NCBI GenBank assembly: GCA_036898135.1
Contig: CM072519.1
Location: 68,379,340 to 68,443,339, forward strand
From: Oncomelania hupensis
Taxonomy: Eukaryota > Mollusca > Gastropoda > Littorinimorpha > Pomatiopsidae
Length of the DNA: 64,000 nt
Direction of reading: 5' to 3'
In this document: piece after piece, positions 1 through 13,300 of the stretch
Position numbering within the stretch: position 1 is the first letter of the stretch
How the letters are laid out: each line of letters opens with the position of its first letter
Notes under the pieces: generated by a model
Database searches by the model: none
Told to the model about the DNA's origin: nothing
What the model saw: only the letters and a program-made list of their open reading frames with translations
Made by a program: the position numbers and the translations under genes

Positions 1-252
1 TATAGCATAGCGGTAGCAGTAGTAGCGTACAGCCCATGTATCATAGAGAGAAGTGTGTCGCAGTAGTAGTGTACAGCCCATGTATCATAGAGAGAAGGGT
101 GGTAGCAGTAGTAGCGTACAGCCCATGTATCATAGAGAGATGTGTGGTAGCTGTAGTGGCCTACAGCCCACGTATCATAGAGAGATGTGTGGTAGCAGTA
201 GTAGCCTACGGCCCACGTATCATAGAGAGATGTGTGGTAGCTGTAGTAGCCT
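1..252. repeat. 45-bp minisatellite, left part
   Basis: About five and a half tandem units of 45 bp. The core CATGTATCATAGAGAGA (or CACGTATC...) recurs near positions 35, 80, 125, 170 and 215. Because 45 is a multiple of three, several frames stay open and give artificial repetitive ORFs. The array is interrupted at 253 by an inserted LTR-like element and resumes at 1769. Confidence 0.9.
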
Positions 253-1768
253 TGTGACGAGATGACTAGTTTTACTCTGCCTATTTACTATTTAGCCTGT
301 TTAGTCATTGTAACCTTAGAAAGTTAGGGTATTACACAGCAGCCGATTACAGTATAGGAGGTACACACACTGCGAGCTTGACGCAGGCAGTTAGTGACGT
401 CAGCACTGTGTGCCTTGAATCTGAAAGTTTTAACCAATAGGACGCAGGCAGAGCGGTTAGAGCCGGTTCTGACTGGGTCAAAACCTAGCATAGCTTAAGT
501 CAGTGCTACGAAAGACGCCGAAGTCTACACAGCTAGACCGAGAGCAGAGAAATATCTTCACTCATAGACCAGGAAACAGGACTTTAGAATCTTAGAATTC
601 TTTCAAGTAGCCACGAGGCCTGACTTTGTCAAACAGGTAAATGAACATACTTCTGTTTCATCGTGATATATTTATATTATTGTTGAAATTATGTTTGTAG
701 AATTTGCTATGCATAAATGTGGATTGTTCGTCCAACGTTGCGTGACCACGTGGCGAAACACAACCGGTTGCGCCGCCATGTTGTATACCTGACGGAACCA
801 CTGTTGTTGAACCTATATGTATGTTTGCAGACCAGTGGCTGTACCAGTGAATGTTTATATTATTATTAATTCTGTATGTGTAGTTAGCCACGATTTATAT
901 TTATGTATGTATAGGAAATTAGAGTTGAGATTCCAGTGGACCACGGACGTAGCAGAATGTTCGTCGCTTATGTATAGAGATGTGGAGCTATCACTGAGGG
1001 CTACTTTGGCTTTCAGTGAGACGCTCTGCACAAACCGATTATTCATGGTTGTGCAGAATTTCGTCTCTAATATTACAGACGAGCAGGCGAGCTATCCCGT
1101 GCGCCCAACTCAACAGGAAAGACGAGTAGGCTGTTTAGCCCCTACAGCACAAGGCTGAGGGAGCAACCCTGGAAAACCCCCTGCAAGACCCCACAGCGTG
1201 GCAAGGGACCCAACTACACGATGACACATCGTGTACCAGAAGCTACCTCAACGAAGGACTTCAAACACACCACACTGCAGTTAAGTGACACGGAAGAAGT
1301 GCACCCAAACTGATAGCAAAAGGACCACAGTAGTCCATTCTTCAAGAACTGTATAAAGGACCACAGTAGTCCAATCTTCATGAACAGTAGTAGCCAGTGC
1401 CCGATGAAGAAATAACAGCTGCCTAGACTATCAGCGATCGAATTATTTGCAGTGACTTATGACATTTTAAGGTAGATTAGTACTTAGAAAATCTTGTATA
1501 GAGTAGAAGAAATAAATGTGTGATTTTTAACTGTTATCAAGTGGCTGGACTACATATGATTCTTAGCCGTGTGAAAGCTAGTGTGACAGTGATCTTTTAC
1601 CATTTTTCTATCTATCTCTGTATCCCAGCCTTAACACAGACCGAGCTAAACAAATAAATTTATTAAAGTAATTCAGCGGGTGACTAACTAGCAGTTCCCA
1701 TCGAATAAAGCGTGAGGGTTACAGCATCCATTGTGCAGAGCCCAGTAACCCATAAACCCCATGTGACA
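253..1768. mobile_element. Probable solo LTR (1.5 kb) inside the minisatellite
   Basis: The segment begins TGTGAC and ends GTGACA, so it has TG...CA ends with short inverted termini. It is flanked by the identical pentamer AGCCT (248-252 and 1769-1773), which occurs once at that place in the uninterrupted minisatellite. TG...CA ends with a 5-bp duplication are the hallmark of LTR retrotransposon integration. There is no gag or pol coding inside. A TATA-like TATAAAG lies near 1352 and AATAAA near 1509. A 36-bp direct repeat around GGACCACAGTAGTCC sits at 1323-1390. The length is large for an LTR, so a non-autonomous derivative is possible. Confidence 0.6.
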
Positions 1769-1850
1769 AGCCTACAGCCCATGTATCATAGAGAGATGTG
1801 TGGTAGCTGTAGTAGCCTACAGCCCATGTATCATAGAGAGAAGGTTGGCA
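1769..1850. repeat. 45-bp minisatellite, right part
   Basis: Continuation of the 1-252 array with slightly under two units, resuming with the duplicated AGCCT and ending near 1850. Confidence 0.85.
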
Positions 1851-2290
1851 TCACACTACGTCTTTGGCCAAACGAATGGTCCGCTCAAATGGTTTATTCC
1901 TAAAGTAAACCGCTTACCAACGAACCTATAATAACTTCATTTACATCGAAAAATACAGTCCTATAACTGGAAAGACAGTGATGTAGGCCTATTTTAGTTT
2001 ATGCGGAACTGTCACCTATAATAGGCCTACATCGTTTCTATTTAAGGGAAGATATTGAGAATATCTATAAATTCCAGTTCCATCTCTGTAGACGAGACAC
2101 CTTCATCACCTTGTTTTACAACAAACCGTGTTGTCTCCCTTTTTCCACTGGCCATCAGTCCCTTTTTATACATAATCCTGTTGAAAACGACCCACAGTGC
2201 TACCTTGGATTTTACCACTATTTTTGGCAATGAATTCTCTTTCTAAATGTCAGGTTTGTTCCCATTTCTGTTACCAACCAGCCAAATTAT
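1851..2290. other. Intergenic DNA with a perfect short inverted repeat
   Basis: No gene is recognised. The arms GATGTAGGCCTATT (1980-1993) and AATAGGCCTACATC (2020-2033) are perfect reverse complements separated by 26 bp and would form a hairpin. Confidence 0.5.
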
Positions 2291-3715
2291 GGATACTTTT
2301 TTCGCATGATGATGTTTTTCCTGATTATATTCTACTTCATTCAGGTGTCTACTCATGCTTTAGAAAACCAGTATGGAGTGAATGGACCGCTGAGCTGCGC
2401 ACTTGGTGCGCTGACCGCCCCTGTTTTTTCTTGCCTCCTACCAGTCAGCCGCTACCCCTGTATTCCTCTGCTCCTCTTGATGTGCGCCTCATCGCAATGC
2501 TACTCTGGGCTGGCCACTGGAGGTCCAGATGGACCTCGGCCAAATGTGTCTGCCATGCCCCGATTAGCTTCTTACTCTGTCTCTTCTGCTGCGACCAGCT
2601 GGCCTCCCAGGTTGGTCGACTTCGTGCCCTATGCCTTGATCTTAGGCTTCCCCCGACCATGGCGGGGTTTCATGTGGCGCTAGGGATTAAGGGCATCGAA
2701 CTATTATTCATGGTCGCCCGACTTATTGTCGGGTCTGAAGTCGCATTACTGTTATAATGACTGTCCACCTCCTTGACCACCTTCAGAGTGCACTCGTGGC
2801 CACTTCGATGGCTTCCCTCTTATGCCACCATTAATGGCCATGTTGCCGTCGGCATTCTGGGTGATTGCTAGGCCTTGAACTCTGCGTTTGTTTGTTTTTG
2901 TTTTTTTGGGGGGCCCCGCCGATGGCTCCCCTCTTATGCCCACCGATGGCCATGTTGCCGCTGGCGTATCGGGTGATTGCTAGGCCTTTTTTTTTTTTTT
3001 TGGGTTCTGGCCCTGTCGATGGCTCCCCTCTTATGCCCACTGATGGCCATGCTGCCGTTGGCATACTGGGTGATTGCTAGGCCTTCTGGTATGTCTGTCC
3101 CTGGATTGGACAACTCTGATGCATAATTTATGAACACCCCGCTTTAATTATCACTTAGTCCATTACGGTCATGGCCGATATCCTTGGTGTATGGTTTGTT
3201 TGTAACATTTTACTCTATGGTCCTATTGTGGATTGGATAATTTTATTGGATAATTTATTTTGTCATTATTAATCCTGTATGTACATACGATACGTTTAAC
3301 TTTTAGATTATTCTTGTTACATCTTTGGCCTGGCGGCCTTAGAGATGTTATCTATCTCGTGTGGCCCATACGGCCGGTTTGTATTAGAAACTTTTACCGT
3401 TTTAATTCCCACGCTTTCTTATGTTATTATTGCTTGCTACCCCTTCTGCTTTGGTTCCCATACATGAACCAACCATCTGCTTGATTATTTAATCGATGTA
3501 TTTTATATTAGCCTTGTATCTTATCCTGCACTTCGCTTTTAATCATTGCTTTTAAATCTACCTATGTATTTTTAATCCTACTTAGCATACTGCTTTTAAT
3601 CGTGGTCCTGAAATTTTATTCTTGCACTCTTAATAACGCCCCCTATATGCCACTGTGTCCGGGGACTGCAAATCTAGCCAATGAATGAATGAATTGAAAT
3701 TCATGAATTAAAGGC
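2291..3715. repeat. Repetitive intergenic region, possible LINE 3' end
   Basis: Three imperfect direct repeats of a 65-70 bp block centred on GGGTGATTGCTAGGCCTT end near 2873, 2986 and 3083, separated by T/G-rich linkers. The region ends at 3682-3700 with an (AATG)n-like tail, which would suit the 3' end of a plus-strand non-LTR element. The open frame at 2197-2757 has no recognisable domain and runs into the repeats, so it is not called a gene. Confidence 0.35.
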
Positions 3716-3720
3716 CTTTC

Positions 3721-4323
<603 letters not shown>

Positions 4324-6160
4324 GTGTAACGGTGTGTACGACTGCCCGGATAGTGAGGATGAGATAGGGTGCGAAGCGTACAGTTGCCCGGGCTTTTACC
4401 GTTGTCGAGGCTCCACCATGTGCGTTCCGCTCTCGCAGCTCTGTGACGGCGTCGCCCTGTGTCCACAGCACGATGATGAGTGGCTGTGCAACGTCACGTG
4501 TCCAGACGCCTGCACGTGCTGGGGGTGGAGCATGCGGTGTCCACGCTTTTTTACGCCCAGCCTGGTGGAGAAAGTGCGGTATCTGGACGCCTCTGGCAGC
4601 GGGATGACCCTGGCTGACGTGGCAAATAGCACCTGGCTGGTCCACCTCAGCCTATCGAGCTGTGGGTTGACGCTGTACCATCCCGTCTTTCTTCCCAACC
4701 TCCGCCATCTCGATCTTAGCCTAAACCACATTAGTGACGTCAGGATCAGTGACTTGAAACGGCTGTCGAACCTTCGTGTACTTAGTCTGGCTTCCAACCC
4801 ACTGACCTACGCTTTGATGCATTTCCTACACAACGCCACTCAGGACTCAGGAACGCTGTCCTCACTCGTCAGCCTGGACCTGTCGGGAATTGCGATGGAT
4901 ACATTTCATTTGGACACGTTGAGGTGGTTTCCAAACCTGCAGCAGCTGAACCTCTCCCATTGCGGCATTAGAACCATCAGCGGCAGCGAGGACAGATCCC
5001 TGGACTCTGTGACACACTGGGATTTGCGAGGCAACCCTGTGACGTTTTTCCCGCACGACATGCTTCACAGGGCCTCTCACTTACGTCAGCTGTACTCCGA
5101 CAACTATAAGCTGTGCTGTCCAAGCATGCTGCCAGTTGGGTTTTACCTGCAGACTTGCCAGGCGCCTTTTGACCATGTGTCTTCCTGCGACAACCTGCTG
5201 CGTTCCAACGCGTACGTGGCGGCGCTGGTGGTGTTCACAGTGCTGACGTTAGTGGGCAACGTGGGCAGTCTGGCGTACCGGGCAATCAACGTGGACAAGG
5301 CTGCCCACACGGGCTTCGTGGTGCTAGTGACAAACCTGTCTCTGGCCGACGTTCTGATGGGCCTCTATCTACTCATCATCGGCGTCGCCCACCTGTGGTT
5401 CCGCAACGACTACATGTGGCGTGACGTCGTGTGGCGAGGCAGCGCGGCTTGCTGGACGGCCGGCGTGCTGGCTCTGACGTCATGCGAAGTGTCGGCCTTC
5501 CTCATTTTCCTCATCACGCTGGATCGCTTCCTGGTGCTGCGTTTCCCCTTCCACCGCCTCTATCTGCGTTGGCGGTCTGGCTGGCTGGCGTGCGGACTGT
5601 GCTGGTGGCTGGGGCTGACGCTGGTCTGCCTGCCCCTCCTGCCGGCGCTGGACCACTGGGAGTTCTATCGCCGCACGGGGATCTGCATCCCTTTGCCCGT
5701 CACGCACACCGTCCTGGACAGCGGCGGCCAATACGCCTTCGCCATCATGGTCGTCTTGAACTTCGCGCTCTTCATCTTCATCGCCGTCGGGCAGGCGTTA
5801 ATCTACGTCACGGTCATGAGCCACCGTGACATCAGCACAGGCCTCAGCAACGTCAGCAAGAGCTCTAGAGCGCAGGACAAGACTCTGGCGAGGCGTTTGC
5901 TGACGGTGGTCATGTCCAACTTTCTGTGCTGGTTCCCTGTCGGGCTGCTGGGCATACTAGCGAAAGGAGGCGTGGTTATATCTGGTGACGTCAACGTGGC
6001 CCTGGCTATCTTCGTGCTGCCGCTCAACGCAGCCCTTAACCCTTTCCTCTACACTTTCAACGTGTACAAGGAGCGCGTACGACTGCGCAAGGAAGCCAAG
6101 CTACTGGAGGACATCAGACAAAGACAGACCTTTCAGCACAGTGGTCAATATAGACACTGA
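4324..6160 (+). CDS. LDLa-LRR seven-transmembrane receptor, 3' terminal exon
   Basis: Class A GPCR of the relaxin-receptor / Lymnaea GRL101 type, a plasma-membrane receptor; its ligand cannot be told from sequence. I start the exon after the acceptor TTTAACAG, because TGTAACGGT then completes an LDLa signature (CNGVYDCPDSEDEIGC). Counting from the codon at 4334, a second LDLa module spans about residues 18-52 and leucine-rich repeats about 84-250. Seven hydrophobic segments follow from about 293 to 575. DRF replaces the usual DRY at 397-399, and NPFLY at 569-573 is the helix 7 motif. The cytoplasmic tail is short, and the stop is TGA at 6158-6160. More LDLa exons should lie upstream but none was recognised here. 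A polyadenylation signal AATAAA lies at 6519-6524. Confidence 0.9.
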
Positions 6161-6556
6161 GGAACTTCGCAACAAGGGTCGGATATTCCTCTGCACACTG
6201 AAACATCAACATAAATCATTTACAGACAATTTAGCGTCTTTAGACTTCAACACTACACTACTCGGCACGACACAACACGACACTTTGTTTGATAAAAACA
6301 CAAATTTATTTGCATTTGGCACGCTATCACGTCTAATTGACTGACAAAAAGCCACGTGGTATGCTGGAATTTATAAATAAATAACAATTAACATTCATGT
6401 TAAAGAAATAGTATTATGCCTCACAAGTTATGCTGTACGTGTCATAAGCATGCAACAGAACAAATCCATGCATGCTACAGCAGTCATGGCATGTACAGTG
6501 CAACACACATCGCACCCCAATAAAAACAAAACTGAAGCTACAGATTTCCCTTCACA
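6161..6556 (+). other. Receptor 3' UTR and downstream spacer
   Basis: Non-coding sequence after the receptor stop, with AATAAA at 6519-6524. It ends where the TATCC repeats of the adjacent LINE begin. Confidence 0.5.
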
Positions 6557-6558
6557 TC

Positions 6559-8478
6559 CTATCCTATCCTATCCCGTAACTCGGAGGTCGTAGGGGCACC
6601 ACAGATGATCGTTAACCAGCGTACTCCATCTGTCCCTGTCCTCAGCAACCCTGATGGTTTCGCTCGTGTCAAACCAGTCCATTCTCGAATGTTGTCCTCC
6701 CACCTCTTTTTCGGTCTCCCTTTTCTTCTACCTCCTTGCACTGTGCCTTGCAGGATGGTCTTTGCAAGACCTGATGATCTGGTGACGTGGCCATACCATC
6801 GGAGTTTCCGTTTCTTCACCACTGTGAGCAGGTCATTGCGTTGTCCAATGGCTTGTGTGATGGTCTGTCGGACTTCGTCGTTGGTGATGTGTTGGGTATA
6901 GGAAATGCCAAGAAGTCTTCTGTAGCACATCATCTCCATGCTTTGTATTCTTCGTTGTAGAGCTGCTGTGAGGGTCCATGTTTCGCAAACATATAGGAAG
7001 ATGGAGATGACAAGGGAGCGCAGCAGTCTTACCTTGGAATGTAGGCTGATGGTCCTGTCTTTCCAAATTGGCTTCAACCTCGCCAATGCAGCAGTTGTTT
7101 GTGCGATCTTGGAGAGAACCTCCTGTCTGGACCCATTGTCTGATACAATGGCTCCTAAATACTTGAAGCTATGCACTGTGTTGAGGGATTGGCCTTGGAC
7201 TTTGATGTCCGTGTTGATGCCATTGGTGTTGTTGGTCATCATTTTGGTCTTCTCTGCACTTATTTCCATTCCATAGGATCTGGAGGTGGTGTCAAGCCTC
7301 TGTACTAGCTGTCCAAGTTCTTGTTCATTTCCAGCCAATCCATCAATGCCATCCGCAAAACGAAGGTTGGAGATTGCTCTACCCCCTATGCTGACTGTGC
7401 CTTCTTGATATGCAAGGGCATCTGACATGATGCGCTCTAGGAAGATTTTGAAGAGTGTTGGAGAGAGTAGGCATCCCTGACACAAACTGATTGTTGTTCT
7501 GAACCAGTTTCCGATGGCGCTGTTGTGGAGGACTGCACTGGTAGCCTTGTCATACAGGCTTTTGACGACTCCAATAATGTTAGGGCTGATGTTGTACACT
7601 CTCATGGTTGCCCACAGAGCTGTATGCCACACTCGGTCAAACACCTTTTTGAAGTCTGCGAACACATGATATAGATATTGTTGGTGCTGTAGGTATTTCT
7701 CGCAGATTATTCTGAGGTTGAAAATCTGTTCAATGGTACTTCGCCCTGCCCTGAATCCTGCTTGTTCTTCAGCTATGATTTGTTCAGCTTGGGGTTTCAA
7801 TCTGTTGAGTATTATTTTCAGGAGGACCTTGCTGGGATGGCTGATGAGGCTGATAGTGCGGTAATTTTCACATTCCTGAAGGTTACGTTTTTGGGGAAGA
7901 GTGATGACAAGAGACTGGGTCCATGGTGTAGGCCACTCCCCGCTCTGCCAGATCTTGTTACAGATAATGGTGAGGGCATCAGTCATCGCGTCTCCTCCTC
8001 CTTGAAGCAGTTCCGCAGGTATGTTGTTCACTCCCGCTGACTTCCCTTTCTTCAGCGATTGCACTGCTGCCTCAACTTCTTCTCGGAGAATGGGGAGGAT
8101 TTCTTCTTCTTCTCTGTTCTCATGATATGCTAGAACTGATGGGACTCCGTGTGGTTTGTGGTTGTAAAGGTCAGAGCAGTACTCTGTCCATCTGTCCAAG
8201 AATTCTTGTTCTTCTGTAAGGCCTATGCCAGACTTGCTTTGGATCGTGGAGACCTTGGGCTGTTTAACACTTGTCAGCCGCTTCACAGTCTGGTAGGCCT
8301 TCTTGCTGTTGTTCTTGTTCAGACTGTTCTCTATTTCCTGGCATTGATCTTCTATGCAGTTATCCTTTGCTGTGCGCATGCCTTTTCGGATGCCATTGTT
8401 GATTTTTCGGTAGACATCAGCTCCCTTTAAGGTGTTCTTTTTCTTTTTCATCTCTCTTCGTTTATCACACAGTTCCAA
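6559..8478 (-). pseudogene. RTE ORF2, reverse transcriptase part
   Basis: The reverse transcriptase palm and fingers are readable over about 640 residues, including AGFRAGRST and SLCQGCLLSPTLF. The catalytic box reads FADG where active enzymes have FADD, so the second metal-binding Asp is lost. The C-terminal region (CETWTLTAALQRRIQ, then KLRWYGHV) is the usual RTE tail. The same FADG change appears in the copy at 31508-32009. Confidence 0.85.
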
Positions 8479-8493
8479 AAGTTCAGGTGTGAT

Positions 8494-9560
8494 TCACAGC
8501 TTCTTCTTTGGCCAGTGCTTTCCAAGGATCTCCGTGGCGGCATCTGTCACAGCTGAGTTGAAGGTGGTGGTCATGATGTTGACATCTATTTCACCAGCTC
8601 CCAAAATGAGCAGTGGTGCAAATTTCCCTCCAATCGTGGCCTGAAATATTTCTGCCACCTCCGGGTCTTGCAGTTTGTCCAGGTCGAACTTCAGTCTAAT
8701 GCACTTTGCTGTGTTTACTCTCTTCAAGTGGAGCCGGAAAGACATCATCACGAGATCGTCGTCACTTCCGATGTCTGCTCCTGGAAAAGTGCGTGTCCTA
8801 CCAATGTTGATGCTTGATCTGAAGCGTTTCTTGACCATGATGTAGTCGATCTGGTTGTGATGCTCCTCACCGGGACTGTGCCATGTCCATCGTCTGGATT
8901 TTTTGTGGAGACCAAGCGTGTTTGCCAGTATCAGATTGTTGTATCTGGCAAACTCCAAGAGTCTCAGACCCCTGTCATTTGTCTCGTTGTTGCAGTGAGG
9001 TCCACACGTGTCTCCCCAGTTTTGGTGCGCATCTTGTCCAACCTTGGCATTCCAGTCTACTTGCACTATGACTATGTCCTTCTTAGGCACTTGGTTAAGG
9101 ACCGCCTGTAGATTTTCATAGAAATCCTCCTCTTCGCTGTCGTCATAGCCTGATGTTGGGGCATAGGCCTGCATGATGGTGATGTTGAAAGGGGCTGCTC
9201 TCAGACGGATGATTCCACTGGAGACGGGACGGCAACCCATGACAGTGGCTAGAATGTTCTTGTTGACCAAGAATCCAACGCCGTGTTCGTGCCTGTCATC
9301 TCTACCGCTGAAATAAAGCTTGTGGCCTTTGTCGGTCGTTGTTTCACCTATGCCTTTCCAGCGCAGTTCACTGATACCTAAAACGTTCCATCGACAGTGG
9401 TCTAGCTCGTGGGCCAGTTCTTCTATTTTTCCCTCCGCAGTTAGTGTCCTGACATTCCAGGTTCCTATGACGATGTTGTTTCTGGTGCGGATTTTGCTAA
9501 GTTGTCCATCAGCAGCACACTTATCACCTCCGTACTGGTGGCCAATGGAAGGCGCGGATC
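8494..9560 (-). pseudogene. RTE ORF2, endonuclease part
   Basis: An APE-like endonuclease nicks target DNA for target-primed reverse transcription. The reading GTWNVRTL (first endonuclease block) followed by SELRWKG lies at about 9460-9360, in frame with the open block that starts at 9270. The frame is open across both, but no ATG occurs in that stretch. Later blocks include WNAKVGQD and NQIDYIM (the catalytic region around Asp). A TGA at 8491-8493 separates it from the reverse transcriptase block in the same frame, so this copy has a nonsense mutation between the domains. Confidence 0.8.
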
Positions 9561-9960
9561 CATGGTGACCCGGGCGACGACCGATCCGGTGTGAAGTTAG
9601 TGGTTTTATTCATCATGCAATGTGTCTTGGGCAAGAAAGACCTGGCAGGGCCCAATTCTCTCCAGGCTGTTGGCCACAGCCGATATCCACGAATAGGCCT
9701 ACACTGTGGCTCGCCTTGGCCCCGAGCACGTGGTCGTTGAACCTGTAGTAATTACGTATGAGGTTCCTCCGTCCTGGCCGGTGACTTCAGTGTAGAAGAC
9801 TTTCGCCCATGGATGCCGTGCTGACATCATCCCTGTTAGTCGCCAGTGATGGCCGTTTTCGGCGGATAACTGGAACTAGTTTGGAAAAAACAAGTTCGCC
9901 GCCGGCCGGGAAACTTTGGGCCTATTCTATTCAGGGTATTCAGTGCCCGAACCCACCACA

Positions 9961-10297
9961 GGGCCCGATCTATAATTATGAACCAGAAAAGAAATACATT
10001 TAAAACATTATGGAATGCATTCAGTTTTTAAAAAAAAATTCTACTTATAACCAAGATTATTAAATCATGGCTGCATTTCGTTCATGTCAGCAATAGATAA
10101 TAATCGAAAACATTCACGCAAATAGTATAATTATGATTTTAAAGTTTCTGGTCATGTGCCTATTGAACAAGGGATAAAACTCTTACGACACCTTCCTTAG
10201 TATGGCTTCCTGTTTCTTGTTTAGAGTAGTATGACTCTGCGAGGGCGTGTATCTAATATCTAGATCGTCTTATATAAAATCCCTCTGTGTTGTCACG
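9961..10297. other. Upstream region of CYBA
   Basis: AT-rich non-coding DNA. A TATATAAAAT string at 10270-10279 is only about 20 bp from the start codon, so it can be the core promoter only if the 5' UTR is almost absent. Confidence 0.3.
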
Positions 10298-10355
10298 ATG
10301 GGACAGATAGAATGGTCTATGTGGGCCAATGAACAAGCCCTCGTAAGCAGTGCAG
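10298..10355 (+). CDS. CYBA: CYBA exon 1
   Basis: ATG at 10298. Encodes the first 19 residues plus one base and ends at the donor GTAAGC. Confidence 0.92.
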
Positions 10356-13300
10356 GTAAGCTTCATTGACCTTTTCACTTCTGTTTTTTTTTGTGTTTTT
10401 TTAAATGACGAAGCAATGATTCAAAATTTTCATTTGAGGAATGGTTTTTATTCGATTACGGATTAGTAATTTCCCGCTCCCCTCCACCATTCATCCCATC
10501 TCCACCATCCCTATACATACCACAAACGCCTTCTATGCGTGTGTGTGTTTCTTTTGCTCAATAAGACAAAAAAAAATGGTCTAGGTTATGGCGGACGTGC
10601 ATGAAATTCAGTGCTCAGTTTCCACTGTATTTTTTATTAGAATTGGAGAAAATCCTTTTTATATTTTGGCAAAATCAACTTTTACAAACGTATTATTATC
10701 TTTAGAAGTTTTACAGTGGAATTTCTGTCCTTTTGGACGTTTTAGACAGTATTTTGTGACCTTGCGCAGGGCCCGGCATTGTGTTCACGAAGTTGTGCTC
10801 ACACTTGATATAGTCATAGTGCTAGTTTAGACTAAATTTTATTTTTCTTTTGTGTCTTAATACAAAGTTTTACTAACACAGAAAATTGTGAGGTAAGTAG
10901 TCTTGTATTGTCATAGCAGCTCTTGGGAATTGTGTTGGCAAAATGACTCGAACAAAAAAACATACTGTTTTGAATAAGAGTTACGATGGTGAATCTTGCG
11001 CTGGTGGGGGAGGGAAGGGAAAGGCCGGGTGGCAAAATGCGGACAAGAAAAGAAAAAGCCGAACAAAGCAATCTCCAACCAAATTCCTTGATAGTGACCC
11101 ACCAAGCCCTTGCACAGTTTGTAAGAAAATGGTGACAGAAGAGGGTATTCAGTGTGATAGATGTAGTGCATGGGTGTATGGAAATTGTTGCGGACTCTCA
11201 CCATCAGCCTTGGACTTTTTGGCATCTTCCACGGTGGATGCCATAAAGTGGTATTGTCCTGTATGTGAAAAGGAAAAGGATCCTACAGATAAAGTGGCAG
11301 AACAACTTGCCAAACTTGACATACTTACTCAGGTTGTACTAACTCTTCAGCAACAAAATGCTCTGATACTTGAGATGCTGAAGAAAGAGAGCTGTAAGTC
11401 CATGACTATTGAGGAGAAAGTGAGAGTACAAGTGTCAGAGGCTCTTGACAGTAGGAAAGAAAGAGATGAGAGGATGAATAATATAGTGTTGTTCAATGTG
11501 AGTGAAAGTAAAAGTAAGGAAAGAAGGGCAGAAGATCAACATGATTTGGGAGTGGTGAAAAGCATTTTGAATGCAGTGCAACCAGAATTGGAAGTGAGTT
11601 GCCTGAATGGAAGCAGTATTACTCGTCTAGGTAGGCGGAAAGAAAATGAGGATGGCTCCAAGCCCAGACCAATCAAAGTTTCCTTCACAGAGCCAGAGAT
11701 GCGCAGCTCTATACTCAGGAAGGCCTGGTGGCTTAAGAACCACCAGGAGTTTAGCAAAGTTGGCATCTCTGCAGACAAGACCCTGACTGAAAGGAAGCAG
11801 GAGAGAGAAGTACGGCTGGAGTGTGCAAAGAGGAAGGGGGATGGAGAGGATGTGGTGGTGTACCGTGGAAGAGTGATGACAACAGTTGAGAGAGAGAATC
11901 TGAGGAGGAGGGGGGAGATGGAGGTGAGAGTGGATGGAGGTGAGGCGGATGGCAGGAAGAAAGATGAGGATAGAAGTGACAGAGTTAGAAATAAAGGGGA
12001 ACAGGATTCCAAGAATGAGGGTGGGAGGAGTGGTCATGGGAAGGAGACTAAAGCTATAGGGAAAGGTCAGAGTAGAGGTGACAGGGGAGTGGATGCTGGA
12101 CTTCAGGGAGTGTGACTTGATGGTGATGCGGTGTGTGAGGGGGAAACTGCCGGTGATGTTGGTGGAGGAAGAAAATCTGATAGTTTATTAAGATGCATGT
12201 ACACAAACGCAGATTCTTTAATAAACAAATTACCAGAATTTGAACTACTAGTAAGTGAAAAGAGGTTTGATGTGATAGCTGTCACTGAAGTGATGATGAA
12301 GAACTTATGTAATGACATTGATAATTTTGTGTTGCCAGGCTACACTTGTATGACAGTGACACAGGGCAGAGGAGTTAGTTTGTTTGTAAAAGAGGGCCTG
12401 GATGTATTCAGGTTATACGAATTAGAGAAGTGTTTTAACCCAAGTATTTTATGCAAAATAACCTTACCCAATAAGGAGTCATATGTATTCGGGGTCTTAT
12501 ATAGATCACCAAACTGTACTGAAGAAGAAAACGGGAGGGTTAATGTCTTGATCAATAAGCTTTTTGATGATCATGGGCGGGAGCGAGTTATTATGACTGG
12601 TGATTTTAATTATCCTGAGATTGACTGGGACCTCGAGGTTTCCAAGAAGGGTACTGAGCATCCAGCCAGTGTATTTCTTGAGACGGTACAACAGCAGTTT
12701 TTGACTCAGCATGTGAACGAACCAACTCATTATAGAGCTTTGCAAAAAGCTAATGTTCTTGATTTAATCTTAACTAATGGTGAATTTGTGTCGTCAGTTG
12801 AATTTCTCCCACCCTTAGGTAAGAGCCATCACTTGGTAATAGAATTTTCTCTTCTTGCCGGTGGGAATGCCAGTGCAGGCCATGTCCCTGTAAAATACCA
12901 GTTTACAAAGGGTGATTATGAGGGTATGAGGAGGTTTGCGCGAAAGCATGAATGGAAGAGAGAATTGCATGAGGGTTTGAATGTGAATGAGTGTTGGGAT
13001 AAGATAAAGAGGATGCTGAAAGAGGCCAAAGAAATGTTCATACCAGTGAAAAAGTTTAAAGTACATGATGGAGGGGGCAAAAAGACGAATATTCCACCAG
13101 ACATGCATGACAAGATTAGACAAAAAAGACGAGCCTTTTAAGATGTATAAAAAATACCCTACTAAAGCTAATTACGATGCCTATGCAAAGTCTCGTAACC
13201 AGGTGAAATGGTTGTCTCGTAAGTTGGTGATGGCAAAGGAAATGTATCTGGCAAAAGAAGCTAAAAACAATCCAAAATGTTTTTATCAATATGTTTCGGA

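Larger units (their letters stand above)
6557..9960 (-). mobile_element. RTE-type non-LTR retrotransposon, nearly full length but inactive
   Basis: Its 3' end is at the low coordinate and carries a short tandem tail, (GGATA)n when read on the minus strand, as RTE elements do. The order on the minus strand is APE endonuclease (about 9560 to 8494) then reverse transcriptase (8478 to 6559). The 5' limit near 9960 is approximate. This is the longest of at least six copies of one family in the window; the others are at 16244, 20581, 30305, 51687, 54770 and 59190. Confidence 0.85.

Noticed and set aside
36..265. Two overlapping repetitive ORFs
   Set aside because: Produced by a 45-bp minisatellite whose unit length is a multiple of three.
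817..1158. 113-codon ORF inside the solo LTR candidate
   Set aside because: No similarity to any gag, pol or env pattern I know; likely chance.
2197..2757. 186-codon open frame
   Set aside because: No domain, no splice context, composition of intergenic DNA, and it runs into direct repeats.
10270..10279. TATA box of CYBA
   Set aside because: Only about 20 bp before the ATG, too close for a normal leader unless transcription starts at the ATG; not called.
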